A DNA stretch of 10,109 bases from Rhodopirellula sp. (GCA_002712845.1 PAUV01000089.1:5039-15147), one strand, 5' to 3'; shown: positions 1 to 7,049, numbered from the stretch's first letter. Numbers and translations are program-made. The notes: generated by a model from the letters alone, not told the origin.

Positions 1-473
1 CCCCAGGGTGGCACACTGCGGACACGTGCCAGCAAATCCTGAAACCACCCTGATTCCCGCTCCAGCTGCCGACGCACAATGTCGCCAAGCGAGTCCAAAG
101 AAGTGCTCCAGTTCGCTGTATTTTCCCAGCCGTTTCGGGTTCTTCTCCAGCCAGTCGGTTGCACGGCCCTGCTGAGATAACGAGAACCTGGCTTCTCCAG
201 ACTGCTGGTTGCTAAAAGTGGCTCGGGTTCAAAATCATCAACCGAACCCGCGGGTAAATCAACCAGCCTTATAGCCTGCGGACCATCTGCAACCCAAGCT
301 CTCACCCGACCTTGATTCCGCGATGCACCAGTTGCTTCCGAGAACTCTTGGGCAACACGGAATTGGACCAAGTCCGACTCATCCACTTTAGAAACGGGTG
401 TCTCTGCTTTGGGCCACGCATTCAAAATGAACCAGAAGCAAAGAATCAAAGTGACAAGAAATGCGTGCTTCAT
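1..473 (-). CDS. Exported protein of unknown function, C-terminus beyond left edge
   Basis: An open frame of 157 codons starts with ATG at 473 and runs off the left edge without a stop, so only the N-terminal part is seen. Residues 1-23 form a good Sec signal peptide: K2 and H3, then a hydrophobic core LVTLILCFWFIL, then a Pro-Lys-Ala cleavage site before ETPVSK. The product is therefore probably periplasmic or outside the cell. The visible mature part (24-157) is polar and acidic at first, then rich in Trp and Arg (GWRRTRNGW at 108-116, and W122, W143, W157). I do not recognise the family. An in-frame ATG at 527 would add 18 residues and push the hydrophobic core further in; 473 is preferred because it gives the more usual signal peptide. 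Neither start has a clear Shine-Dalgarno. The gene is divergent from the HDOD gene. The long open frame plus the leader make it convincing despite the unknown function. Confidence 0.72.
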   Translation of the reverse strand, partial: MKHAFLVTLILCFWFILNAWPKAETPVSKVDESDLVQFRVAQEFSEATGASRNQGRVRAWVADGPQAIRLVDLPAGSVDDFEPEPLLATSSLEKPGSRYLSRAVQPTGWRRTRNGWENTANWSTSLDSLGDIVRRQLERESGWFQDLLARVRSVPPW

Positions 474-866
474 CAGCAAGCATTTCAACCAGCCACGATC
501 ATCTGGACTCAGATAAAAAAAGTTCATGCAGGGGAGAGAATGCACGTCCCGGTCCAACCATCCGACAAACTGCTTAATCCTGACACAAGTCCTTCAGGTC
601 TATGGGTTTAGAAAAACACTTGCAATTCCATTCGCTATCAAGCGTTGTATTTTTGCAACACCGCGAGACGCCTCATGGTGATGTTGGACAACACGAGGCA
701 AAAAACCAACCCGCAAAACCGGACCGGCACAGCGGCAGACGTGTCTTTAAGTCTGAAAAAGGGGCAAATCAGACGAGCACACGAGGTAGGTTTTTACCAA
801 TGGCACGGTCTGCAGACGCGAGCCTCTCGCAGCTCAAATCGCCTTGATGACTTGACACCCTTTGCA
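474..866. other. Divergent spacer with no convincing gene
   Basis: This stretch separates the leftward exported-protein gene from the rightward HDOD gene and should hold both promoters. The HDOD frame stays open back to about 645, but the extra residues (Arg, Gln and Thr rich) precede the conserved domain and do not look like protein, so I treat them as noncoding. A TTGCAA at 620-625 followed by TTGTAT at 645-650 has a 19-base spacer, too loose to call a promoter. No tRNA, repeat or strong hairpin was seen. Confidence 0.4.
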
Positions 867-1766
867 ATGCAAAACATGACGACGACCACAACCCCGCTCG
901 AAGACGTATTTCACGCTGAAGTGCTTCCTGCACTTCCCCACAGTGCGATCACTTTGTTGCAGCTCTCGCAAAATCCGGAATCCGGACCAGCAGATTTTTC
1001 AAAACCGATCGAAGCCGATCCCGGACTGATGGGGCAGGTACTGAAATTTGTTAACAGCTCGTACTTTGGGTTCAGCCGAAAGATCATGAGCGTGCAACAA
1101 GGGCTAACGCTGGTAGGCACTCGAGCGATTACCAACTTCGCGTTGTGGAACGCCGTCTTCAGCGTCATGCCCAATCCCAAGTTTGGTTCTTTCGATCTTA
1201 AAGCTCTCTGGCAAGACTCCCTTCGCCGCGCCCTGTTTGCACGTGGATTGGGACGCACACTTCAACTCAACGACGCTGAAGACTTGTTCGCGGGTGCGTT
1301 GCTGCAGGACATGGCGATTCCCCTACTGCTCAAAGAACTCCCCGAGCAATACAAAACCCTGGTCGAAAGACGTGCTGACGAAGGTCGTCGTTTGAGTGGC
1401 TTGGAGAAGGAAATATTTGGATGGGATCACGCTGACGCTTCCGCCATGCTCGCCCAACAATGGAATCTGCCCGAAGAGTTTGTTGCCTTGATCGCACAAC
1501 ACACGAGACTGGATGAATTGCTTGAAGCAGGCCCAGAGAAGCACGGTCCCGCATGTGTTGCGCTAGCCTCACTGCTTCCTTCATGTAGTGACGATGGATG
1601 GGACGAGTACGGCATGTTCATCAATGGATACAGTGAACTGACTGAGAGTACTCCTGAAGTGCTACGGGAAGCATTCGAAAAAGTGGACGGCGAAACCACT
1701 GAATTCGCTCCGATTCTGCGTCTCCCTCTCCCGAAAATGGCTCTCGTCGACTACCTGCAAGACTGA
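867..1766 (+). CDS. HDOD domain signalling protein
   Basis: The 299-residue product is a single HDOD-domain protein with no signal peptide or membrane segment, so it is cytoplasmic. HDOD proteins are HD-related but lack the metal-binding phosphohydrolase residues, and are thought to act as signalling or scaffold modules. Numbering from the ATG at 876, the hallmark elements are LPALPHSA (17-24), the IEADPGL helix (45-51), KFVNSSYFGF (57-66) and the LVGTRAITNFAL helix (79-90). Next come LWQDSLRRALFA (111-122), the AGALLQDMAIPLLL segment (139-152) and FGWDHADASAML (181-192). ATG 867 is chosen because it is the first Met close to the domain; ATG 876, three codons on, is equally possible, and no Shine-Dalgarno separates them. 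The frame is open further upstream, but those residues do not resemble the family. The gene stands alone, divergent from its left neighbour and convergent with the zinc-ribbon gene. What signal it serves cannot be told from the sequence. Confidence 0.92.
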   Translation: MQNMTTTTTPLEDVFHAEVLPALPHSAITLLQLSQNPESGPADFSKPIEADPGLMGQVLKFVNSSYFGFSRKIMSVQQGLTLVGTRAITNFALWNAVFSVMPNPKFGSFDLKALWQDSLRRALFARGLGRTLQLNDAEDLFAGALLQDMAIPLLLKELPEQYKTLVERRADEGRRLSGLEKEIFGWDHADASAMLAQQWNLPEEFVALIAQHTRLDELLEAGPEKHGPACVALASLLPSCSDDGWDEYGMFINGYSELTESTPEVLREAFEKVDGETTEFAPILRLPLPKMALVDYLQD

Positions 1767-1862
1767 TTCAATTTCAATCTCACTGCCGGCATATCCCGAG
1801 TTCGTATTCAATCATAAAGGATCCTGTTCAGCGAGAATTTCCCGTGCGGGGGATACGGTGTC

Positions 1863-1898
1863 TACCAGCAACACAGGGCTTACCAGCAACACAGGAGT
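1863..1898. repeat. Two tandem 18-base units with ACCAGCAAC core
   Basis: The 15-base string TACCAGCAACACAGG occurs at 1863-1877 and again at 1881-1895, giving two adjacent 18-base units (1863-1880 and 1881-1898) that differ only in their last bases. The second unit ends one base before the stop codon of the minus-strand zinc-ribbon gene, so on that strand the repeats are its immediate 3' flank. The ACCAGCAAC core also occurs twice at 4154-4179. The repetition is plain; its role is unknown. Confidence 0.85.
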
Positions 1899-2078
1899 CT
1901 ACCCACGCCCCCCCTCGCAACAAGTCTCGCAAATGGTGTGACAGCGTTCACATTGCAGCTTGCCACGTATTTCGATCAATGTTTCCCCACGACATACCGG
2001 ACAAACTCGCGTCCCCTCGGCACCTCGATCACATGCGATCTCAATTCTATTCTCTCGATCTGTCTTCTGATCACTCAT
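1899..2078 (-). CDS. Small Cys-rich zinc-ribbon-like protein
   Basis: This encodes a 59-residue protein. Its first 24 residues are polar and charged, and the rest is dense in Cys: CPVC (26-29), then after a 13-residue hairpin-like stretch CERCH (43-47), C50, C53 and C54, ending in Gly-Gly-Arg-Gly. Two CxxC knuckles about 14 residues apart are what a zinc ribbon needs; the additional C50 and CC53-54 could bind a second metal or be redox active. From memory, similar short proteins occur in planctomycete genomes, but no function is known to me. No signal peptide is visible, so it is likely cytoplasmic. ATG 2078 is chosen because it begins the polar sequence directly before the ribbon. An in-frame ATG at 2138, preceded by GGAAGA placed rather close, would give 79 residues. 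It lies 138 bases downstream of the potassium channel gene on the same strand, so cotranscription is possible. Confidence 0.78.
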   Translation of the reverse strand: MSDQKTDRENRIEIACDRGAEGTRVCPVCRGETLIEIRGKLQCERCHTICETCCEGGRG

Positions 2079-2190
2079 TTGAAATCCATGGATAAGTCCA
2101 CAACACTCTGCCTGCTTCAACGAAGCAACAAAATACATTCTTCCGCGCGGTGTTTCTGAGCAATTGATACTCTTCTGTTTTTCACCTAAC

Positions 2191-2212
2191 GCAGCTTTCC
2201 ACCCAAAGCAGC
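2191..2212 (-). terminator. Weak hairpin after the channel gene
   Basis: GCAGCTTT (2191-2198) and AAAGCAGC (2205-2212) pair over eight positions with one mismatch around a 6-base loop, five bases past the stop of the channel gene on the minus strand. No T-run follows on that strand, so it may be a poor terminator or a 3' stabiliser that lets some transcription pass into the zinc-ribbon gene. Confidence 0.3.
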
Positions 2213-2216
2213 AAAT

Positions 2217-3212
2217 TTAATATTCATTTCTGAATCTCGCGATGTCATCGCGTCGCCCCATCACAATCACAATCTCTCCGGCTGAAAACTTTTCTCCAGA
2301 ATCGGGATTGAATCGCAGTTCTCCGGATGCTGCCCGAACAGCAACGACCAACAATCCATGTCGTCGGTGTGCTTCTGTCTGCTGAACACTCAAGCCGACC
2401 AATCGACTGTCTTCATGAACCAGTACTTCATCAATATCAAAGTCCTGATTACTGCCTTCATCGACCAACTTGATCAGATGCGCTGTAGATGGTCTCGTTA
2501 TCATACGCCCCATTTGCCTTGCCCCCACAACGGTCGGCATGACGATTGTATCCGCTCCCGCTTGCAACAATTTCTTCTCAGTGGTTTCGCGTTCTGCCCG
2601 AGCAATGATGCGTATTTTTTTGTTCACATCTCTGGCTGTCAGCGTAATGAACACACACTCCGCATCATTTGGAAAAGTACTTACCAAGGTACTTGCATGA
2701 GACAGGCCAGCTTCGGAAAGCGTTTCTTCTTCTGTGGCATCCCCAGAGACGTAGCGCAAGCCCGCCTGACTGGCTTCATCAATCGCGTCTGAATCCTGAT
2801 CAATGACAACGATCTCGACACCTTGCGACTGCAATTCTTCGGCGAGTTTCTTTCCCATACGGCCAAATCCACAAAGAATGGTATGGTCGCGCAGTCTTAA
2901 GATTTCTTTTTTCATTCGACGCTTCCCCAACACATTTTCCAATTCCCCTTCGACAACCAACTGAAACAAACCACCGAAGGTGTAAACAGATGCAGAGATC
3001 CCCAGCACAATCACCAGAATCGTCAACGCCTGGATACGAGGCGGCAACTGTGAGTTTTCTCCGTAACCCACAGTGGAGATGGTGATTACCACCATCCAGA
3101 CTGCTGCGATCCAGTCGTAATCCCCGACAAAGCGATAGCCAAGAATGGCAAGAATGAACACAGCAGCAAGGACAAATCCGCCTAATCGAATTCGCTCCAA
3201 CGGTGTTCGCAT
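2217..3212 (-). CDS. Two-TM potassium channel with RCK/TrkA-N and TrkA-C domains
   Basis: The 331-residue product is a ligand-gated K+ channel subunit of the MthK-like type, expected to form tetramers in the cytoplasmic membrane. TM1 spans about residues 11-28. A pore loop follows with the selectivity filter TVGYG at 47-51 inside TISTVGYGE, then TM2 at about 61-85. The RCK N-terminal Rossmann fold starts at TILCGFGRMG (111-120, GxGxxG), with D138 at the end of the second strand, the acidic position that usually contacts an adenine nucleotide ribose. GDATEEETL (157-165) and ADTIVMPTVVGARQM (220-234) are further RCK landmarks. A TrkA-C (RCK-C) domain fills about 255-331. Length and order match the family with nothing missing. 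The start is fixed: ATG 3212 is preceded in frame by TAA two codons upstream. There is no Shine-Dalgarno. The ligand (Ca2+, nucleotide or other) cannot be read from the sequence. Confidence 0.95.
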   Translation of the reverse strand: MRTPLERIRLGGFVLAAVFILAILGYRFVGDYDWIAAVWMVVITISTVGYGENSQLPPRIQALTILVIVLGISASVYTFGGLFQLVVEGELENVLGKRRMKKEILRLRDHTILCGFGRMGKKLAEELQSQGVEIVVIDQDSDAIDEASQAGLRYVSGDATEEETLSEAGLSHASTLVSTFPNDAECVFITLTARDVNKKIRIIARAERETTEKKLLQAGADTIVMPTVVGARQMGRMITRPSTAHLIKLVDEGSNQDFDIDEVLVHEDSRLVGLSVQQTEAHRRHGLLVVAVRAASGELRFNPDSGEKFSAGEIVIVMGRRDDIARFRNEY

Positions 3213-3538
3213 ATCGCGTTACCAGTATCCAAGGCGGTGATGACAATCGATTACGGATCGTCAAGATTAGCAACAGTCAACAGGCATGATCAACCAGCGT
3301 TATTGCATGGAACACAAGAGCATCCCGCTCCAAGAATCTCGCTCTGACGCACTTATCAAAACATCTTCGCCGGGACCAACGGCCACACATGAAACCTTCT
3401 GTCACCCAGCATGCATGCAACCTAAATAACAAACACCTGCTTTGCAGCAGGTGTTCTAAAATTTCTCAGCAACTCTAAACCAACATGAATGTTCGAGACT
3501 CAAGCATAACATGAGGGAATTCAATTTACCGAGTGCTT
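3213..3538. other. Spacer between cytochrome and channel genes
   Basis: Both flanking genes are on the minus strand. The spacer holds the cytochrome terminator (3432-3455) and must hold the channel promoter. On the minus strand TTGACT (3280-3275) and CGTAAT (3255-3250) could be -35 and -10 elements, but the 19-base spacing and the poor -10 make this a weak candidate. No open frame here looks like a protein. Confidence 0.35.
3432..3455 (-). terminator. Rho-independent-type terminator of the cytochrome gene
   Basis: AACACCTGC (3432-3440) and GCAGGTGTT (3447-3455) form a perfect 9-base-pair stem with a 6-base loop. Read on the minus strand it comes about 85 bases after the cytochrome stop and is followed by TGTTATTT, a moderately T-rich tail. 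It separates the cytochrome transcript from the channel gene. Confidence 0.7.
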
Positions 3539-3913
3539 TTACTTGTGGCTATTGTGACAAGCTTTGCAGTTCGCAGCCTTTTTCAACATAGCGCCGGCCT
3601 TTGCATTACCTTTCACAGCTGCTTCGCTGGCTTTCACCAAAGCACCAGTCAGTTTTTCCCAACTCTCAGCATCACCCTTCTTTGGCTTATTCTTGCTGAG
3701 TGCAACCAACATCTCATGCAGCTCTTTCTTCTCTGCATCCGAGGCACCGCCACTGGCGACCTTCTTCAGCAAGGGCCCTTTGAAGGCCTTCTTCATAACA
3801 TCCTTGGTGCTGTACTTTGCGGCTGAATCATCGTCAGCAGCCCGCGTGGGCGAGGCAACGAGGCAAACCATAACCAATGCCCCTGAGAACAGGGCAGCAA
3901 CTCTTGCAGTCAT
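3539..3913 (-). CDS. Small exported c-type cytochrome, haem motif at C-terminus
   Basis: This 124-residue protein has a Sec signal peptide at residues 1-25 (hydrophobic VAALFSGALVMVCLVA, cleavage after Thr-Arg-Ala), so it is expected to be periplasmic, where haem c is attached. The single haem motif CKACH is at 116-120, four residues from the end. The mature part is Lys- and Ala-rich and almost wholly helical in character, with likely helices around 37-52, 57-74, 83-101 and 104-120. A four-helix outline with C-terminal CxxCH is the architecture of class II cytochromes (c' and c-556). M40 in the first helix is a possible sixth haem ligand, as in c-556. Role: electron transfer, partner unknown. 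ATG 3913 is chosen because it begins the signal peptide; the frame extends 32 codons further upstream without protein-like sequence. No respiratory gene adjoins it, so it seems to be a single-gene unit with its own terminator. Confidence 0.87.
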   Translation of the reverse strand: MTARVAALFSGALVMVCLVASPTRAADDDSAAKYSTKDVMKKAFKGPLLKKVASGGASDAEKKELHEMLVALSKNKPKKGDAESWEKLTGALVKASEAAVKGNAKAGAMLKKAANCKACHNSHK

Positions 3914-4320
3914 AACTGAGCTCTTGTGTTCGTCTTGTGGAAGTGATGGAAGGCCGAAATAGTCGACCATGAGCGTGATAAGATAGTCCATCGCCAAACT
4001 GCCTGCCACAATCTGAGATCAGTCGTAGAAAAAATCACATCACGGGCAAACAAGCGGCTCACAAGGCAGTCTTGAAGCCTAATAATATAGATCTAACGGC
4101 GAAAAGACCCCATGAAAGCCGCATACTCACCTGCTGAGAAGGTCTGTGAAGCACACCAGCAACTTGGTTCACCAGCAACCTACGGCAGCAAGGTTCACCG
4201 TTCGCATTCCAACGATGTACTCGGAATCCGATCACAAACGCAGTTGGACCATCGCGATTCAGCCGCTGATAGCGAAGAGCCACGGGTGAAGCTGCTAATC
4301 AAAAATACTGAGGATCGAAG
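3914..4320. other. Spacer between sigma factor and cytochrome genes
   Basis: About 400 bases lie between two minus-strand genes. The spacer holds the cytochrome promoter region and an ACCAGCAAC repeat pair. Open frames of 70-74 codons occur on both strands (plus 4112-4324, minus 4059-4283) but have no domain, no ribosome binding site and overlap each other, so neither is supported. No clear terminator for the sigma factor gene was found. Confidence 0.4.
4154..4179. repeat. Second ACCAGCAAC repeat pair, 16-base period
   Basis: CACCAGCAAC occurs at 4154-4163 and 4170-4179, 16 bases apart. GGTTCACC occurs at 4166-4173 and again at 4192-4199, so the repetition trails to the right. The core is the same as in the 18-base tandem at 1863-1898. 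Like that one, it lies on the 3' side of a minus-strand gene, here about 140 bases past the sigma factor stop. Confidence 0.7.
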
Positions 4321-4917
4321 TTAAGAATCATCATCCAGCAGCAGACTGGCAAGGTGCTTTCTGCTGGTTCGAAGACGGCGGGCAATGGTGCGACCACTCA
4401 AGGACATCCGCTCACTGATCTCAGTTAATGTGAACCCCTGAATACGTAATAGTAAAATCTCACGGTCTGAAGGCCTCAATTTCTGCATGGTCTCACGAAC
4501 GCAGATATTCAAAAACTCATCCGTCGAAACATCCATCGCTTCACCATCGGCCACCGTCTGCAAAGAAACCAACCGCTCACTGTCGCGACGTTGGGCATTT
4601 TGATGCAGTGCTGTGCGGCGCAGTTTGCTCAACGAGATGACAGCGAGAAGATTCCACAGAGTGGAACCCGGTTCCACCTCGTAATTGCCTGCCTGCACAC
4701 CACGGAACATACTTCGAAAAACAGACTGGACAATATCTTCAGCATCGGTCGATGCACGCAACTTGCCCCCCAATTTCGAATCCACTAGGCAAAAAACTCT
4801 CTGCACGTAACGCTTGTAAAGAACGTGCGCAGCATCCTGATCTCCATCTTTCACTCGTGAAGCAAGTGAGTGATCAGTGGGGGTAAGCTTGCCAGCCCCG
4901 GAGTTGCTTGATGTCAC
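4321..4917 (-). CDS. ECF-type RNA polymerase sigma factor
   Basis: The 198-residue protein has the two domains of a minimal (group 4) sigma factor. Sigma region 2 covers about residues 22-100, with the core-binding DAEDIVQSVFRSMFR segment (58-72) and the LWNLLAVISLSKLR helix (87-100) near the part that reads the -10 element. After a linker, sigma region 4 covers about 139-192: LRPSDREILLLRIQGFTL, then the helix-turn-helix LTEISERMSLSGRTIARRL (164-182), expected to read the -35 element. The wording resembles the large ECF families expanded in planctomycetes. The start is GTG at 4917: an in-frame TGA lies two codons upstream and the next Met is far inside region 2. No Shine-Dalgarno is visible. 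No anti-sigma factor gene is adjacent on either side, so control may come from elsewhere, for example a kinase or transcription. Target genes cannot be inferred. Confidence 0.95.
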   Translation of the reverse strand: MTSSNSGAGKLTPTDHSLASRVKDGDQDAAHVLYKRYVQRVFCLVDSKLGGKLRASTDAEDIVQSVFRSMFRGVQAGNYEVEPGSTLWNLLAVISLSKLRRTALHQNAQRRDSERLVSLQTVADGEAMDVSTDEFLNICVRETMQKLRPSDREILLLRIQGFTLTEISERMSLSGRTIARRLRTSRKHLASLLLDDDS

Positions 4918-5524
4918 AATTCGTCACGCGGGTAGGGAAGTAAATGGAAAGACAATTCCGTTCACACAGTAGTTCCCGCCCACAACCAAAAACATCGCAG
5001 GTGTTTCAGGAAGTGAGATTACACAGGCAGCGCTGACGACCGGCGTCATGCTGATCACCTTCAAGCAGCCCCAACAGGAACGCTTTGATGCATCCCCTCG
5101 TGAACACCCAAATCTTGATCTGAATGTCCACCTTTTCGAGCGTCTGCAGTCAGCCGCAATAAAAAACTCGCACAGAACATCAAAACACGAACGCGTTCGG
5201 GCGCTGTGCTTTAGAGGTCGCACCAAATAGGTTGAGTACATTTCTATTACAAAACCGGACAGCCAACTTGTAATTTTCGCAAAAAAAAGTCGAATCCAAT
5301 GCTCTTGCCACCCAGATTAACTAGGGCCCAAACGTCTGCTGCCATCCGTGCGTGCGGCTTTAACACTCGCATCGGCTGATGTTTGCACCGAAGTTCTGCA
5401 TCAATGACAGCAACCACCGCAGCATGAAATGATTACACTGAAGGTCCTGCCGACGCGTGTGATTGGTCCGCGTCCTGCCCAACGCCTACCCTTGTACCGA
5501 ATCCCCTTGTACCGAAGCCTGCTC
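4918..5524. other. Long divergent spacer, no well-supported gene
   Basis: About 600 bases separate the leftward sigma factor from the rightward oxidoreductase. A 105-codon minus-strand frame (4924-5241) ends six bases before the sigma GTG, and a 60-codon plus-strand frame (5048-5230) overlaps it. Both lack a ribosome binding site. The minus frame is unusually rich in Cys, Ser and Arg and has no recognisable domain, so I leave both as doubtful. The part from 5242 to 5300 is AT-rich, with an A8 run at 5280-5288, and is the most likely promoter zone. A 15-base-period tandem repeat lies at 5489-5516. Confidence 0.35.
5489..5516 (+). repeat. 13-base direct repeat with 15-base period before oxidoreductase start
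   Basis: CCCTTGTACCGAA occurs at 5489-5501 and 5504-5516. It ends eight bases before the chosen ATG of the oxidoreductase gene, so it sits in the leader where ribosomes load. Because the period is a multiple of three and the frame is open from 5429, it would encode repeated PLYR if translation began further upstream. Confidence 0.8.
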
Positions 5525-6979
5525 ATGAATGACAAGCATCCTCAAAGCTCCATCTCTCGTCGACGATTCAACAAAACAGCCAGTGCCACAATGGGGGCTC
5601 TTGCTGGATTCCAATTTTTCCCGGCGTTGTCAGACAACAAATTGGGAAAGCCAACCGTGGTCGGAATTGGTGCCGGGGGAAAGGGCACAGCTGACATCAA
5701 CGGTGCCAGCAAGGCTGGATTCGAGGTCATTGGCCTGGTCGACGTGATTGATGCCACCAAGCTCACGAAACTCGAAGGCCGCCTTCGCAATATGGGCCAA
5801 ACGAGGCAACAGTTTCCAGACGCAAAGTTCTTCACAGACTATCGCGAGATGTTCGCGGAGATGGGCGATCAAGTCGATGCCGTCACCGTCTCAACACCAG
5901 ACCACCACCACTTTCACGCCTCGGCATTGGCTATGCAGGCTGGCAAGCATGTCTACTGTCAAAAACCGTTGACACACGGAACCTGGGAGGCAAGACAGTT
6001 AAATCAGTTAGCCAAGGAAACTGGCGTGAAGACGCAAATGGGAAACCAAGCCCACGCCAACGATCACATGAGGCGGTGCGTTGAATTGATCCGGTCGGGT
6101 GTCATTGGCAAGGTCAAAGAAATTCACGCTTGGACGAACCGTCCCATCTGGCCGCAAGGGTTTGCCAGTCCCCCATCACCAGAGCCAGTCCCTCTTGGGA
6201 TCGACTGGGAACAATGGATCGGCCCCGCTCCCTGGATCGACTACAACCCGCGGATCGCACCCTTTGCATGGCGTGGATGGTGGAACTACGGCACCGGTGC
6301 TCTTGGTGACATGGCGTGCCACATCATGGATTTGGGGTACTGGTCCATGCAACCCGATGATGGTCCAGCGCTTGCCCCGCAAGCTGTTACTGCGAAGCAA
6401 AATGGGGCGACGGAGTATTCTCCCCCTATCAACTCGATCATCACATGGGACTTTGGACCGAGCCAGCATGCAGCCAAAGATGGCTTCAAGTTTTTCTGGT
6501 ACGACGGCTATGTCGACGCAAAGTTCGACCGAGAAAACTGGCAACTGGAAAAAAATGGAAACGAATATAACCACCCCAGCGAGGAAGTACTCGAGGGCAT
6601 GGATTTCTCAAAATACGGCAGCGTCATCGTGGGTGAACAGGGAAAACTATTCTTCCACCGGGGCCGAAATAAGTGGGTTCTAAAGACATCCAGCAAGATC
6701 GATGGTTTTGACTGGCCAGAAATAACTCTGCCGCGGGCAAGAGACCAAGACAACTACAAGGAATGGTTCGATGCAGTCGAAGGAAAAATTGCACAGAGTG
6801 AATCAAACTTTGGGCTCGCAGGTCCGATGACCGAAACCATCTTGCTGGGCGTAATCGCACAACGCAATCCTGACACACGTTTAGAGTGGGATGCTAAGTC
6901 GATGCAAATCAAAGGGCACCCAGAACTTCAAAGCCAAATCCGGCGTGAGTACCGCAAGAATTGGGCTCCCACTGCATAG
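5525..6979 (+). CDS. Gfo/Idh/MocA-family oxidoreductase with TAT signal
   Basis: This is a 484-residue NAD(P)-dependent oxidoreductase of the glucose-fructose oxidoreductase/inositol dehydrogenase superfamily. The N-terminus carries a twin-arginine motif, SRRRFNKTA (11-19), then a weakly hydrophobic Ala/Gly stretch to about 36, so it is probably exported folded with its cofactor. The Rossmann fold follows: VVGIGAGGKGTADI (45-58), VDV (72-74) closing the second strand, and VTVSTPDHHHFHASALAMQAGKH in two steps (120-142). The usual EKP signature is QKP here (146-148), keeping Lys147. The C-terminal domain includes NQAHANDHMRR (174-184) and GALGDMACHIMD (258-269), whose Asp262 and His266 are likely active-site residues. 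Many such genes occur per planctomycete genome, and the substrate, presumably a sugar or cyclitol derivative, cannot be told. ATG 5525 puts the RR motif at the usual distance; an in-frame ATG at 5429 would bury it 32 residues deeper. No Shine-Dalgarno is seen. Confidence 0.95.
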   Translation: MNDKHPQSSISRRRFNKTASATMGALAGFQFFPALSDNKLGKPTVVGIGAGGKGTADINGASKAGFEVIGLVDVIDATKLTKLEGRLRNMGQTRQQFPDAKFFTDYREMFAEMGDQVDAVTVSTPDHHHFHASALAMQAGKHVYCQKPLTHGTWEARQLNQLAKETGVKTQMGNQAHANDHMRRCVELIRSGVIGKVKEIHAWTNRPIWPQGFASPPSPEPVPLGIDWEQWIGPAPWIDYNPRIAPFAWRGWWNYGTGALGDMACHIMDLGYWSMQPDDGPALAPQAVTAKQNGATEYSPPINSIITWDFGPSQHAAKDGFKFFWYDGYVDAKFDRENWQLEKNGNEYNHPSEEVLEGMDFSKYGSVIVGEQGKLFFHRGRNKWVLKTSSKIDGFDWPEITLPRARDQDNYKEWFDAVEGKIAQSESNFGLAGPMTETILLGVIAQRNPDTRLEWDAKSMQIKGHPELQSQIRREYRKNWAPTA

Positions 6980-6994
6980 TGATACTCTGACACA

Positions 6995-7049
6995 GAATTT
7001 TCGGCAGATCAAAAATCGCTGGTAAACAGTTTATCTGCCACCAGAATTC
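6995..7049 (+). terminator. Long imperfect stem-loop after the oxidoreductase gene
   Basis: GGCAGAT (7003-7009) pairs with ATCTGCC (7033-7039), and outside them GAATT (6995-6999) pairs with AATTC (7045-7049), leaving small internal loops and a 23-base apical loop. It begins 15 bases after the oxidoreductase stop. There is no T-run, so it may protect the 3' end or act as a weak terminator. Confidence 0.35.

Noticed and set aside
645..866. N-terminal extension of the HDOD frame back to a TTG start
   Set aside because: The extra residues are Arg, Gln and Thr rich, have no link to the HDOD fold and no ribosome binding site; ATG 867 or 876 sits right before the domain.
1863..1898. CRISPR-like repeat
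   Set aside because: Only two adjacent units of 18 bases with no spacer of suitable length and no cas genes in the window.
2358..2792. 144-codon plus-strand frame
   Set aside because: It lies wholly inside the potassium channel gene on the opposite strand; the channel has full motif support, so this is a shadow.
3250..3280. Sigma-70 promoter for the channel gene
   Set aside because: TTGACT is a good -35, but the nearest -10-like element is poor and 19 bases away; mentioned in the spacer entry only.
4059..4324. Overlapping 70-74-codon frames on both strands downstream of the sigma gene
   Set aside because: They overlap each other on opposite strands, lack start signals and show no protein-like pattern.
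4924..5241. 105-codon minus-strand frame upstream of the sigma factor
   Set aside because: High Cys, Ser and Arg content, no recognisable domain and no Shine-Dalgarno; an overlapping plus-strand frame is equally open. Kept only as a possible coupled leader in the findings.
6099..6683. 194-codon frame in another phase within the oxidoreductase
   Set aside because: Overlaps the well-supported catalytic domain and is low-complexity Ser/Arg/Thr rich.
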